From WHSW01 sp963842795 (GTDB taxonomy: Bacteria > Actinomycetota > Thermoleophilia > Solirubrobacterales > 70-9): a stretch of DNA of 64,000 bases. The notes beneath the pieces were generated by a model. It worked only from the letters and a program-made list of their open reading frames with translations. It had not been told where the DNA came from and did no database searches. Shown one piece after another: positions 41,501 through 50,125 of this stretch. Both the position numbers and the translations under genes were made by a program. The DNA lies in the NCBI GenBank assembly GCA_963842795.1, contig CAWJHV010000009.1, forward strand, positions 124,001-188,000, given 5' to 3'. Numbering within the stretch: the stretch's first letter is position 1; every line of letters starts with the position of its first letter.

Positions 41501-42904
41501 CTAGGAAACCCCGGCGCCGACGGTCTCTCGCGCCGGGGTCGCGGGGGCACGCGGCGCGGAGCCCGGCCTGCCGTCGATCTCCCGCAGAGGCACCTTGGCG
41601 GTCTCGCGCGCGGTCAGCACGGCAATCGCGGCGATCAGGCTCATGCCGAGCACGTAGGCCGCCACCGGCAGCCAATTGGTGCCGTCGCCGTCGAACGCCG
41701 CCGCGGCGGTCGGGGCGAAGCCACCGATCGCGTAGCCGATCTGGGTGCCGATCGCCATCCCCGACAGACGAACGCGGGTGGGGAACATCTCGCCGTAGAG
41801 CGCCGGCTGGATCCCGTTCATCGCGCTGTAGACGACGCCGGACATCAAGATCGCGGCCGCGAAGATCAGCGGGTAGCTGCCGTTGGCGATCGCGCCGAGG
41901 TAGGCGAACATGAGCACGCCGCTTCCGAGGGCGCCGAAGATGAACACCGGCCTGCGACCGATCCGGTCGGCCAGCGTCGCCCAGGCCGGGATCGTCGCAA
42001 GCGCGACGATGTTGGCCGCGATCGAGACCCAGAGCATGGTCGTCTGGTCGAGGCCCTCGGTGTCGACCGCGAACGAGAGCGCGTAGACGGCGAAGATCGT
42101 GCTCACGGTTGAGGCGAGCGCCGCGAACGCCACGCGCAGGACCCCGGCCCAGTGGTCGCGGAGCAACGGCGCCAGCGGAATCTTCTCCACCTTGCCCTCG
42201 GCCGCCTCCTCCTGGAAGGCCGGGGTCTCGTCCAGCTTGCGCCTGATGAGCAGGCCGACGACGACCACGACGGCGCTGAGCCAGAACGGGATCCGCCAAC
42301 CCCAATCCAGGAGCTGCTCCTCGGGCATCGCGGCGATCGGCAGGAAGATCGCGGTCGCGATGATCAGCCCGGTCTGGGTTCCGCTGAGCGTGAAGCTCGT
42401 GAAGAACGATCGCCGGTTGTCAGGCGCATGCTCGAGACTCAGCGAGTTGGCGCCGGACTGCTCGCCGGAGGCCGAGAACCCCTGCAGCAACCGCAGCGCG
42501 ACCAGCAGCGCCGGGGCCCAGATGCCGATCGCGGCATAGCTCGGCAGACATCCGACCAGGAAGGTGGCCAGGCCCATGAGGGAGATGGTCAACAGCAGCA
42601 CCCGCTTGCGCCCGTGCTTGTCGCCGATGTGGCCCATGAAGAAGGCCCCGACCGGGCGCATCACGTAGCCGACGCCGTATGTGGCGAACGAGAGCAGGGT
42701 CGCCGTCGCGGGGTCGGACTCGGGGAAGAAGACCTTGCCGAACACGAGCGCGGCCGCGGTGCCGTAGATGAAGAAGTCGTAGTACTCGAGCACGCTCCCG
42801 ATCCAACTCGCCAGCGCCGCCTTCGCTGGTGTCTTGCGTGCGCCGTCGGAGCCGGCGCCGTTGGATTGGTGGCTCGCCCCGTTGGACTGGTGGCTGGTGT
42901 TCAC
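41501..42904 (-). CDS. MHS-family (MFS) transporter, probable shikimate/quinate importer
   Basis: 467 residues, twelve membrane segments. Features of the metabolite:H+ symporter group: SVLEYYDFFIYGTAAALVFG, GHIGDKHGRKRVLLLT between TM2 and 3, and ASGEQSGANSLSLEHAPDNR. ShiA and related shikimate permeases belong here, as do other organic-acid carriers. GTG at 42904 follows AGGAGGAGG and is preferred over earlier in-frame starts that would sit in the operator. The N-terminus contains a duplicated ASHQSNGA. The shared 12-bp motif at 42930-42941 ties it to the shikimate dehydrogenase operon. Confidence 0.87.
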   Translation of the reverse strand: MNTSHQSNGASHQSNGAGSDGARKTPAKAALASWIGSVLEYYDFFIYGTAAALVFGKVFFPESDPATATLLSFATYGVGYVMRPVGAFFMGHIGDKHGRKRVLLLTISLMGLATFLVGCLPSYAAIGIWAPALLVALRLLQGFSASGEQSGANSLSLEHAPDNRRSFFTSFTLSGTQTGLIIATAIFLPIAAMPEEQLLDWGWRIPFWLSAVVVVVGLLIRRKLDETPAFQEEAAEGKVEKIPLAPLLRDHWAGVLRVAFAALASTVSTIFAVYALSFAVDTEGLDQTTMLWVSIAANIVALATIPAWATLADRIGRRPVFIFGALGSGVLMFAYLGAIANGSYPLIFAAAILMSGVVYSAMNGIQPALYGEMFPTRVRLSGMAIGTQIGYAIGGFAPTAAAAFDGDGTNWLPVAAYVLGMSLIAAIAVLTARETAKVPLREIDGRPGSAPRAPATPARETVGAGVS

Positions 42905-42929
42905 CGCATCCTCCTCCTCGAATGAACGG

Positions 42930-42941
42930 ACTAGTACGTTA
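42930..42941. promoter_or_regulatory. 12-bp motif, candidate TetR operator (transporter side)
   Basis: ACTAGTACGTTA, identical in inverted orientation to the site before the shikimate dehydrogenase gene (43685-43696). Lies about 26 nt before the transporter GTG. Confidence 0.6.
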
Positions 42942-43003
42942 TATCCACGCATCCGGTCCGCTAAACGCGGATCCCGCGCCAATTTCGGGCTTCCGCGCGG
43001 CGT

Positions 43004-43636
43004 TTAAGTGAGGTACCCGACGACCAGGTCGCCGAGCATGCGGCGGTACGCGTCTCGTCGATCGGGATCGAGCATGTCGCGATCGAAGATCGCGCCGAAG
43101 GTGTGCCGGTTGGCGATCCTGAAGACGCAGAAGGAGCTGATCAGCATGTGGACGTCGAGCGCGTCGACCCGGCGCGTGAACGCCCCCGTCTCCCGGCCGC
43201 GGGCGAGGATCGCCTCGATCAGCTCGATCGCCGGCGAGCCGAGCGCCGCCAGATCCGGCAGCTCGGACAGATGCTCCGCATGGTGGATGTTCTCGATCGA
43301 GACCAGCCGGATGAACTCCGGATGGGCCTCGTGGTGGTCGAAGGTGAGCTCGGCGACGCGACGGATCGCGGTCACCGGCTCGAGGTGCTCGACCTCGATC
43401 GCCTGCTCCTCGCGCCGGATGCCGGCGTAGGCCTGCTCGAGCACCGCCTCGTAGAGCTGGCGCTTGCCGCCGAAGTAGTAGTAGATCATCCGCTTCGTGG
43501 TCCGGGTGCGATCGGCGATCTCGTCCACCCGGGCGCCGGCGTAACCCCGATCCGCGAACTCGCTCGTCGCGACCTCGAGGATCTCGCGGCGGGTGCGGTC
43601 GGCGTCGCGCCGGCGATCTGGGGCAGTGGTGGCCAC
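43004..43636 (-). CDS. TetR-family regulator of the quinate/shikimate cluster
   Basis: 210 residues. N-terminal helix-turn-helix: RREILEVATSEFADRGYAGARVDEIADRTRTTKRMIYYYFGGKRQLYEAV is the recognisable TetR_N region (key residues YAGARVDEIA and MIYYYF). The C-terminal ligand domain resembles TetR_C_6-type regulators of aromatic catabolism. It lies between the transporter and the catabolic genes, with matching motifs near both starts. The inducer could be shikimate, quinate or protocatechuate. Confidence 0.85.
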   Translation of the reverse strand: MATTAPDRRRDADRTRREILEVATSEFADRGYAGARVDEIADRTRTTKRMIYYYFGGKRQLYEAVLEQAYAGIRREEQAIEVEHLEPVTAIRRVAELTFDHHEAHPEFIRLVSIENIHHAEHLSELPDLAALGSPAIELIEAILARGRETGAFTRRVDALDVHMLISSFCVFRIANRHTFGAIFDRDMLDPDRRDAYRRMLGDLVVGYLT

Positions 43637-43684
43637 GGCGTTCTGGCGAGTCTAGACCGGGGTTTGCGAACCCTTGGACGGCGG

Positions 43685-43696
43685 TAACGTACTAGT
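43685..43696. promoter_or_regulatory. 12-bp motif, candidate TetR operator (catabolic side)
   Basis: TAACGTACTAGT, the reverse complement of 42930-42941. AAC and GTT (43686-43697) form the ends of an imperfect palindrome. Ends 7 nt before the ATG at 43704, overlapping the likely -10 region (AGTTAGAT). Confidence 0.6.
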
Positions 43697-43703
43697 TAGA
43701 TCA

Positions 43704-44588
43704 ATGAGTGCCAACGGCCGCCAGTCATCGCGCACGGTCCGTGTCGGGTTGATCGGCGCCGGCATCGAGGAATCCCTGAGCCCCGCGCTGCACGAGCGCG
43801 AGGGCGAGGCGCTCGGCCTGCGCTACAGCTATGAGCTCTTCGACCTCGACGCCCTCGGACGGCCGCCCGAGGCGATCGGCGAGTTGCTGGCGGACGCCGG
43901 CGACCGCGGCCTCGCCGGCGTGAACGTCACCCACCCGTGCAAGCAGCTGGCCGTCACGCATCTCGATGGTCTCTCCAGCGAGGCGGAGGCGCTCGGGGCG
44001 GTGAACACGGTGGTGTTCGACCACGGCCGGATGACGGGCCACAACACCGACTGGCCGGGTTTCGCCGAGGGCTTTCGCCGGGGTCTGCCCGGAGCGGACC
44101 TGGGTGAGGTCGTTCTGATCGGGGCCGGCGGCGGGGGCGCGGCGGTCGCCCACGCGACGCTCGCGCTCGGGGCCGGGCGACTGATCGTCGTCGACGAGGA
44201 GACCGGCCGGGCTGAGGAGCTCGTTGCGGCCCTCGGTCCCCGCGCCGGCGCGGCCGACGTCGGCGACCTCCCCGCCGTCCTCGCTCGAGCCGACGGTCTG
44301 ATCCACGCGACGCCGACGGGCATGGCGGACCACCCGGGCACGGCCCTCGACCCCGATCTCCTCCACCCGGGTCTGTGGGTGGCCGACATCGTCTACCGGC
44401 CGCTGGCGACGCAGTTACTCGAGGCCGCCCGGGAGCGCGGGTGTCGAACGCTCGACGGCGGTCGCATGGCGGTCTTCCAGGCCGTGCACGCCTTCGAGCT
44501 CTTCACCGGGCTCGAGCCGCGTGCGGACCGCATGCTCGGGCACTTCGACGAACTGACGGCGAGGGAGGCGGCGTGGACAAGGGCATAG
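43704..44588 (+). CDS. shikimate/quinate dehydrogenase (AroE/YdiB family)
   Basis: 294 residues. Shikimate-binding SLSPALHE, NVTHPCKQ (catalytic Lys), GAVNTV, HNTDWPGF and the cofactor loop LIGAGGGGAAVA are all present. In this cluster it likely oxidises shikimate or quinate to the 3-dehydro compound rather than serving aromatic biosynthesis. Acidic residues after the loop (VVDEETG) favour NAD. ATG 43704 is next to the operator. Its 3' end overlaps the downstream dehydratase gene by 16 nt. Confidence 0.88.
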   Translation: MSANGRQSSRTVRVGLIGAGIEESLSPALHEREGEALGLRYSYELFDLDALGRPPEAIGELLADAGDRGLAGVNVTHPCKQLAVTHLDGLSSEAEALGAVNTVVFDHGRMTGHNTDWPGFAEGFRRGLPGADLGEVVLIGAGGGGAAVAHATLALGAGRLIVVDEETGRAEELVAALGPRAGAADVGDLPAVLARADGLIHATPTGMADHPGTALDPDLLHPGLWVADIVYRPLATQLLEAARERGCRTLDGGRMAVFQAVHAFELFTGLEPRADRMLGHFDELTAREAAWTRA

Positions 44589-46357
44589 CCACCGTGTGCC
44601 TCAGCGGGACGCTGGAGGAGAAGCTCGTCGCCGCCGGCGAGGCCTCGTTCGACGCGGTCGAGCTGTTCGAGCCGGACCTGATCGGCTCGCCGATGGCCCC
44701 TGGCGAGGTTCGCGCCCGGGGCGAGTCGCTCGGCCTGCAGATCGCGCTCTACCAGCCGTTTCGTGACTTCGAGGCCGTCCCCGCGCATGTGCTCGATTGC
44801 AACCTGCACCGCGCGGAGGCGAAGTTCGACGTCATGGAGGCATTGGGCGCCGACACGATGCTCGTCTGCTCGAGCGTCAGGCCCGATGCGATCGACGATG
44901 ACGACCTCGCGGCCGCCCAGCTGCGCGTGCTGGCCGAGCGCGCCGCCGAGCGCGGGCTACGGATCGCGTACGAGGCGCTCGCCTGGGGCCGCCACGTGAA
45001 CGAGTACGAGCACTCGTGGCGGATCGTCAAGGCGGCTGATCATCCGGCCCTCGGAATCTGCCTCGACTCGTTCCACATCCTCTCGCGGGGCAGCGACCCG
45101 CGGGGCATCCGGTCGATCCCGGGCGACAAGCTGTTCTTCGTCCAGCTCGCCGACGCGCCGCGCCTGCGCATGGACGTCCTGCAGTGGAGCCGCCACTACC
45201 GCTGCTTCCCCGGCCAGGGCGCCTTCGACCTGGCGGCCTTCTGCGGTCACGTGCTCGCGGCGGGCTACGACGGCCCGCTCTCGCTCGAGGTCTTCAACGA
45301 CGTGTTCCGCCGCGCGGATCCCGAGCGGACAGCGGTTGATGCCATGCGGTCCCTGCTCGTGCTCGAAGACGAGCTGGGCCTCGGCCCGCTCCCCGAACCG
45401 GCCACGCTCGGCGGCTACGCGTTCGCCGAGCTTGCCGTCGACCCCGACTCCGCCCCCGAAGCCGAGCGCCTGCTCGAGGCCCTCGGCTTCCACCACGTCG
45501 GTCCGCACCGCTCGAAGCCCGTCCAGCTATGGGGCCATGGGGACGCGCACGTGCTGCTCAATCACGGAGACCCCCGTGAGGAGGGCATCGTCGCCCTGGC
45601 AGTCGAAAGCGCCGACGCCGCCCGCTCGGTCGATCGCGCCGAGGCGCTGCGGGCTCCCGTGCTCGCCCGCCGCCGCCAGCCCGGCGAAGCCGATCTCGCC
45701 GCGGTGGCAGCGCCCGACGGGACCTCGGTTTTCTTCGCCGACGGCGACCGCGAGTGGCTGGGCGACTTCGTCGTCCTCGAGGCCGCCACGGCGGATGGCG
45801 CCGCCGTGACCGAGATCGACCATGTCGCTCTCTCGCAGCCGTTCGACGCCTTCGACGAGGCCGTCCTCTTCTATCGCTCGGTGCTCGGCCTCGAGCCCCG
45901 GGAGAGCAGGGAGCTCGCCGCGCCCGACGGCCTCGTGCGCAGCCGCGCCGTGGTCGACTGCGGCGGGAGCCTGTCCCTCGCGCTCAACGTTCCGGTCCTC
46001 GGAGGCGTCGAGGGGGCCGCCCCCCAGCATGTCGCCTTCGCCACGGACGACGTGCTCGCGATCGCCCGAGCGATGCGCGAGCGCGGGATCGCGCCGGTCC
46101 CGATCTCCGACAACTACTACGACGACCTCGAGGCGCGACTCGATCTCGACGCCAGGTTGCTCGCCGACCTGCGCGCGTCGAGCGTGCTCTACGACCGGGA
46201 CGGCGATGGTGAGTTCCTCCATCTCTACACGCCGGGCATCGGCCGGGTCTTCTTCGAGCTGGTCGAGCGGCGGGGCGGCTACGACGGCTACGGCGCCGTC
46301 AACTCCCCGGTCCGGATGGCGGCGCAGCGAGCCCCCGCCGCCTCCCTCGTCGGGTAG
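44573..46357 (+). CDS. fused 3-dehydroshikimate dehydratase / HPPD-like dioxygenase fold (QuiC type)
   Basis: 594 residues. N half (~1-275): xylose-isomerase-like TIM barrel with AYEALAWGRHVNEY, CLDSFHILSRG and SLEVFNDVFR, matching 3-dehydroshikimate dehydratase, which yields protocatechuate. C half (~290-590): two vicinal-oxygen-chelate modules ending EIDHVALSQP, PQHVAFATDD and VFFELVERRGGYDGYG, the metal triad (His, His, Glu) of hydroxyphenylpyruvate dioxygenase. The same fusion occurs in Pseudomonas QuiC. GTG at 44573 follows GAGGGAGGCGGC and overlaps the dehydrogenase gene. Whether the C half has its own catalytic role is unknown. Confidence 0.88.
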   Translation: MDKGIATVCLSGTLEEKLVAAGEASFDAVELFEPDLIGSPMAPGEVRARGESLGLQIALYQPFRDFEAVPAHVLDCNLHRAEAKFDVMEALGADTMLVCSSVRPDAIDDDDLAAAQLRVLAERAAERGLRIAYEALAWGRHVNEYEHSWRIVKAADHPALGICLDSFHILSRGSDPRGIRSIPGDKLFFVQLADAPRLRMDVLQWSRHYRCFPGQGAFDLAAFCGHVLAAGYDGPLSLEVFNDVFRRADPERTAVDAMRSLLVLEDELGLGPLPEPATLGGYAFAELAVDPDSAPEAERLLEALGFHHVGPHRSKPVQLWGHGDAHVLLNHGDPREEGIVALAVESADAARSVDRAEALRAPVLARRRQPGEADLAAVAAPDGTSVFFADGDREWLGDFVVLEAATADGAAVTEIDHVALSQPFDAFDEAVLFYRSVLGLEPRESRELAAPDGLVRSRAVVDCGGSLSLALNVPVLGGVEGAAPQHVAFATDDVLAIARAMRERGIAPVPISDNYYDDLEARLDLDARLLADLRASSVLYDRDGDGEFLHLYTPGIGRVFFELVERRGGYDGYGAVNSPVRMAAQRAPAASLVG

Positions 46358-46411
46358 CGGGAGCTCCGAGCTCAGAGGCCCGCGGGCTCCACCACCGCCA
46401 GCAATATGTGT

Positions 46412-46424
46412 ATGTGTCACACAT
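46412..46424. promoter_or_regulatory. palindrome before the DUF3224-MarR operon
   Basis: ATGTGT-C-ACACAT, perfect 6-bp inverted arms. It lies 39 nt before the DUF3224 ATG at 46464. MarR-family regulators often bind such sites; binding by the MarR gene product at 46859-47419 is inference. Confidence 0.6.
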
Positions 46425-46463
46425 CTGGGTACGGGATCGACACAAGCAACGATCGGAGGAACG

Positions 46464-46859
46464 ATGACCGAGCACGCGAGCGCGACCTTCAAGGTCGACG
46501 ACTGGAAAGAGGAGAAGACCGTCGAAGGCGCCCCCGGCGCGATCTCGCTGGCGCGGGTCGAGCAGAGCCTCAGCGGCGGGATCGAGGGCTCCGGCCTGGC
46601 CCAGTGGCTGATGTGCTACCGCGAGGACGAGACCGCCGACTTCGTCGGCCTGCAGCGGGTCGAGGGCACCGTCGGCGAGCGCAGCGGCAGCTTCGTCCTG
46701 ACCTCGAACGGCACCTTCGACGGCAAGGTCGCGGCCGGAGAGATGCGGGTCGTCGACGGCTCGGGCACCGGCGAGCTCGAGGGGATCACGGGCGGCGGCA
46801 GCTTCTCCGCCCCGCTCGGCAGCGAGGCCTCGGTCGAGCTGGACTACTCGGTCGCCTGA
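46464..46859 (+). CDS. DUF3224-family protein
   Basis: 131 residues. Matches the DUF3224 pattern: SATFKVDDWKEEKTVEG at the start, FVGLQRVEGTVGERSGSFVL and the C-terminal GELEGITGGGSF. A small beta-barrel family with no assigned reaction. ATG 46464 is preceded by GGAGGA. It overlaps the MarR gene by one base (TGATG), so the pair is coupled. Confidence 0.85.
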   Translation: MTEHASATFKVDDWKEEKTVEGAPGAISLARVEQSLSGGIEGSGLAQWLMCYREDETADFVGLQRVEGTVGERSGSFVLTSNGTFDGKVAAGEMRVVDGSGTGELEGITGGGSFSAPLGSEASVELDYSVA

Positions 46860-47419
46860 TGGCCGCGGGGGGCTCGCTGGACCGGGCCGGCAACCTGCTC
46901 GGGGCGCTCTCGCTGGCGGTCGCCGACCGCACGGACGACTCGGTCTCCAGCGCGGCGGCGAGATCGATCACCGGCGCCGCCGCGCTCTCCGCGCTGCTGC
47001 ACTTCCTCGAGCGCCCGAGCATCGACCTGCTGCGACAGGTGCTCGGGCTGACCTCGTCGGGGACGGTGCGCCTCGTCGACCGGCTCGAGCGCGACGGCCT
47101 CGTGGCCCGGCGGCCGGGAGCCGACGGACGGGTGACGACGATCGTCCTGACCCGCTCCGGGCGGCGAGCGGCCGAACGCGTCGCCGCCGCGCGGGCCGAG
47201 GTGCTCGAGTCGGCGCTCGCGGCGCTCGAGCCGGACGAGCGCGAAGCGCTCGACGCGCTGGTCGGCAAGGTGTTGGTGGGGATGATCCGCGGCCCCGGCG
47301 CGACCCGGTGGATGTGCCGGCTCTGCGACACCGGCGCCTGCGGACGGGAGCGCGGCGAGTGCCCGGTCGCCAACGCGACCGGAGCCGTCGCCTCAGCCCT
47401 ACGACCCCTGAGCTCGTAG
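46859..47419 (+). CDS. MarR-family regulator with C-terminal four-cysteine motif
   Basis: 186 residues. The winged helix includes LLRQVLGLTSSGTVRLVDRLERDGLVARRP. The C-terminus carries WMCRLCDTGACGRERGECPV, a C-x2-C-x4-C-x6-C arrangement suited to metal or redox sensing. Together with the palindrome at 46412-46424 this predicts autoregulation with the DUF3224 gene. ATG 46859 overlaps the DUF3224 stop. Confidence 0.83.
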   Translation: MAAGGSLDRAGNLLGALSLAVADRTDDSVSSAAARSITGAAALSALLHFLERPSIDLLRQVLGLTSSGTVRLVDRLERDGLVARRPGADGRVTTIVLTRSGRRAAERVAAARAEVLESALAALEPDEREALDALVGKVLVGMIRGPGATRWMCRLCDTGACGRERGECPVANATGAVASALRPLSS

Positions 47420-47428
47420 GCGGCCCAC

Positions 47429-47434
47429 TAGCCT
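47429..47434 (+). promoter_or_regulatory. -10 box of the METTL7-like methyltransferase gene
   Basis: TAGCCT, 7 nt before the GTG at 47442. Confidence 0.5.
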
Positions 47435-47441
47435 TGGACGG

Positions 47442-48080
47442 GTGAGCGCGACCGAGGTCAACAACCCTATCTTCGCCCGCCTTTTCGACCGTTTCGCGGC
47501 CAAGGATCGGGGCCACGGCGAGGATGCTCTGCGCCGCGAAATGCTCGCCGGCCTGAGTGGCCGCGTGCTCGAGGTCGGGGCCGGCAACGGGATCAACTTC
47601 GAGCACTACCCGCCGACCGTCGCGGAGCTGGTCGCGGTCGAGCCCGAGCCGTATCTGCGCGCCGCCGCGGAGCGCGCCGCCGAGGCCGCCCCGGTCGAGA
47701 TCACCGTCGTCGACGGGCTCGCAAGCTCGCTGCCCGCCGACGATCGCTCCTTCGACGCGATGGTCGTCGCCGGAGTCCTCTGCTCGGTCCCCGATCCGGC
47801 CGCAGCCCTGCGCGAGTTCCGCCGCGTGCTGCGCCCGCGAGGAGAGCTGCGCTTCTACGAGCACGTGCTCTCTCGCCGCCCCGGGTTCGCTCGCTTTCAG
47901 CGGGCGGCGGATCTGATCTGGCCGCGTCTGATGGGCGGCTGTCATCCCGACCGCGACACGCTCGCCGCGATCCGGGCCGCGGGCTTCGACGTCGATCGCT
48001 GTCGCGGGTTCGGCTTTCCCGCTCACGCGCGGCTGTACCCGGTTGCGCCCCGGATCCTCGGCAGCGCACGGACCACCTGA
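47442..48080 (+). CDS. class I methyltransferase, METTL7-like
   Basis: 212 residues. Motif I VLEVGAGNGINFEHYP, acidic VAVEPEPYLRAAAE, and VVAGVLCSVPDPAAALREF. The GxGxGxN form and FYEHVLS context resemble METTL7/thiol methyltransferase-like proteins. Substrate unknown. Confidence 0.84.
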   Translation: MSATEVNNPIFARLFDRFAAKDRGHGEDALRREMLAGLSGRVLEVGAGNGINFEHYPPTVAELVAVEPEPYLRAAAERAAEAAPVEITVVDGLASSLPADDRSFDAMVVAGVLCSVPDPAAALREFRRVLRPRGELRFYEHVLSRRPGFARFQRAADLIWPRLMGGCHPDRDTLAAIRAAGFDVDRCRGFGFPAHARLYPVAPRILGSARTT

Positions 48081-48146
48081 CGACGGCTTCCGCTGCCCCG
48101 CGTCGCGTTAGGATGCGCGGCCCTGCAGGCGACCAGAGGGAGAACC

Positions 48147-49415
48147 GTGGCCGTAGACGTAACCGAGGTTTCGAAGCTCGACGTGGAGCCCGGGACGCTG
48201 CCGAAGACGATGGCGGCGTGGGTGATCCGCCAGGACCGCGAGGGAGAGCCCAAGGACGCGTTCCAGATCGAGGAGATCGAGGTCCCCGAGCCCGGCGCCT
48301 TCGAGGTCATCGTCCGCGTGATGGCCGCCGGGGTCAACTTCAACAACGTCTGGGCGGCGCTCGGCAAGCCGGTCTCGGTCTTCGGCTACGGCGACCACCC
48401 GCAGTACGGCCACCACATCGGCGGCTCGGACGCCTCCGGGATCGTCTGGAAGGTCGGCGAGGGCGTCACCCGGTGGACGCCGGGCGACGAGGTCGTGATC
48501 CACTGCAACCAGGCCTCATACGAGGACGTCGAGGTCCACGGCCTCGACCCGATGGCGGCGCCGAGCCAGGAGATCTGGGGCTACGAGACGACCTGGGGCT
48601 CGTTCGCCCAGTTCACCAAGGTCCAGGCGCAGCAGCTGCTGCCCAAGCCCCGCAACCTCTCCTGGGTCGAGTCCTCGGCGTACGGGCTCACCTACTTCAC
48701 CGCCTACCGGATGCTGCTCGACCGCTGCAAGCTCCAGGCAGGCCACAACGTGCTGATCTGGGGCGCCGCCGGCGGGCTCGGCGTCTTCGCCACCCAGCTC
48801 TGCGCCGCCGCGGGGGCGAACGCCGTCGGCGTCGTCTCCTCGGACGAGAAGGGCGAGCTGGTCAAGCAGCTCGGCGCGGTCGACTACGTGAACCGCAACG
48901 AGTTCGGCGAGATGATGCGCACCGACGCGAACCATCCGGCGGTCGACCGCGCCGCGGAGAAGGAGCGGTTCGCGGCCTCGCGCGGGTTCGCGAAGAAGGT
49001 CAAGGGGATCCTCGGCGACGCGCCCGACATCGTCTTCGAGCACGTCGGCCAGGCGACCTTCCCGACCTCGGTCTTCACCGTGAAGCCGTTCGGCAAGGTC
49101 GTGATCTGCGGCGCCACCTCGGGCTACACGCTCGACTTCGACGTCCGCTACTTGTGGATGAAGCAGAAGGAGATCCTCGGGTCGCACTTCGCCAACGCCT
49201 ACGAGTGCACGCGCGCGAACCAGCTCATGGCCGAGGGCAAGATCCGGCCCGTGCTGTCGCAGGTGATGGAGTTCGACGGCGTCCCCGAGGCGCACCAGAT
49301 GCTGCACGAGAACCGGCACTCGGGAAAGATCTCGATCCGCGTCGGCGCCACCGACGACGCCGAGGGCAAGCACGAGGACGGCGAGGGCGCGATCTGGGCC
49401 GAGGTCGGCGCGTAG
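48147..49415 (+). CDS. ccr: crotonyl-CoA carboxylase/reductase
   Basis: 422 residues of the MDR superfamily. Reductively carboxylates crotonyl-CoA to ethylmalonyl-CoA with NADPH and CO2, the key step of the ethylmalonyl-CoA pathway. CO2-pocket residues seen in GVNFNNVWA (Asn) and GYETTWGSFAQF (Glu), NADP loop LIWGAAGGLGVFATQL, and IVFEHVGQATFPTSVF. The long N-terminal lead (MAAWVIRQDREGEP) and QYGHHIGGSDASG are typical of Ccr rather than ordinary quinone reductases. GTG 48147 has AGAGGGAG upstream and a TAGGAT box at 48109. The next pathway enzyme, ethylmalonyl-CoA mutase, is at 57363-59357. Confidence 0.94.
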   Translation: MAVDVTEVSKLDVEPGTLPKTMAAWVIRQDREGEPKDAFQIEEIEVPEPGAFEVIVRVMAAGVNFNNVWAALGKPVSVFGYGDHPQYGHHIGGSDASGIVWKVGEGVTRWTPGDEVVIHCNQASYEDVEVHGLDPMAAPSQEIWGYETTWGSFAQFTKVQAQQLLPKPRNLSWVESSAYGLTYFTAYRMLLDRCKLQAGHNVLIWGAAGGLGVFATQLCAAAGANAVGVVSSDEKGELVKQLGAVDYVNRNEFGEMMRTDANHPAVDRAAEKERFAASRGFAKKVKGILGDAPDIVFEHVGQATFPTSVFTVKPFGKVVICGATSGYTLDFDVRYLWMKQKEILGSHFANAYECTRANQLMAEGKIRPVLSQVMEFDGVPEAHQMLHENRHSGKISIRVGATDDAEGKHEDGEGAIWAEVGA

Positions 49416-49434
49416 CGCCGACCGCGGCGCCGGC

Positions 49435-50085
49435 TCAGCCCCCGGAGAGCGCGACGGCGACGACGCGCGCCTGGTGGTACTCGATCGCACCCGGCCCTGC
49501 CTGCATGCAGTCGATGCCGAACGAGTGCGTGCCCGCGGGAAAGACATTGGTGACGGCCATCACCGGCAGCACTTCGTAGAGCGGCCCGTCGTCGGCGAGG
49601 TGGACCCAGTCCTGAGACGCGAGGACCGGCCCGGCTGTCGTGCCGATCCGGCAGCTGCCGACGGCCTGATCCGAGTCGATCTCGGTGTGTGCACGCGCAG
49701 TCCCGATCACGAGTAGACGAGCCGGCGCCGGGAGGGTGACGGTGACGAACGAACAGTCGACGAACGTCTCGCTCTCCGGGTCGCACGAGCCCGTGTAGCC
49801 ATAGCGCCCAAGGCCGCCGAGGGTGGAGGTGAGGGCCGAGGGCACCTGGCCCAAGGTCGACTCGGCGACGTCGGAGCCGCGAATGGTGTCGCCCCTGACC
49901 TTCGTGCCGGTGACCGCGGCGTTGCGGATATCGGGCGACTTGACCTCCCCGTCGACGATGTCGTCGCTGAACACGGTGTTCGAGCCGGTGAGCGCCGTGG
50001 CCGTGCCGCTCATCGCGAACGCGAACAGCGCGATGTAGCCGACGACGTTGTTGCGGATGTGGTTACGGAGTCTTGCTCGTCGCAC
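49435..50085 (-). CDS. secreted/membrane-anchored protein with D-I repeats, paralogue A
   Basis: 216 residues. An N-terminal hydrophobic helix (VVGYIALFAFAMSGTATAL) is followed by short repeats (SDDIVDGEVKSPDIRNAAVTG) and a ~150-residue C-terminal domain with four cysteines (GSCDPE, VDCSF, GSCRIGTT, GIDCMQ). The C-terminal domain is strongly similar to that of the next gene, so the two are duplicates. No family name is recognised; likely cell-surface. GTG 50085 has GGGAGGGG upstream. Confidence 0.75.
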   Translation of the reverse strand: MRRARLRNHIRNNVVGYIALFAFAMSGTATALTGSNTVFSDDIVDGEVKSPDIRNAAVTGTKVRGDTIRGSDVAESTLGQVPSALTSTLGGLGRYGYTGSCDPESETFVDCSFVTVTLPAPARLLVIGTARAHTEIDSDQAVGSCRIGTTAGPVLASQDWVHLADDGPLYEVLPVMAVTNVFPAGTHSFGIDCMQAGPGAIEYHQARVVAVALSGG

Positions 50086-50125
50086 TTGGCCCCTCCCGTG
50101 GTTTGAGTTGCTGGTCGGCAATGGA

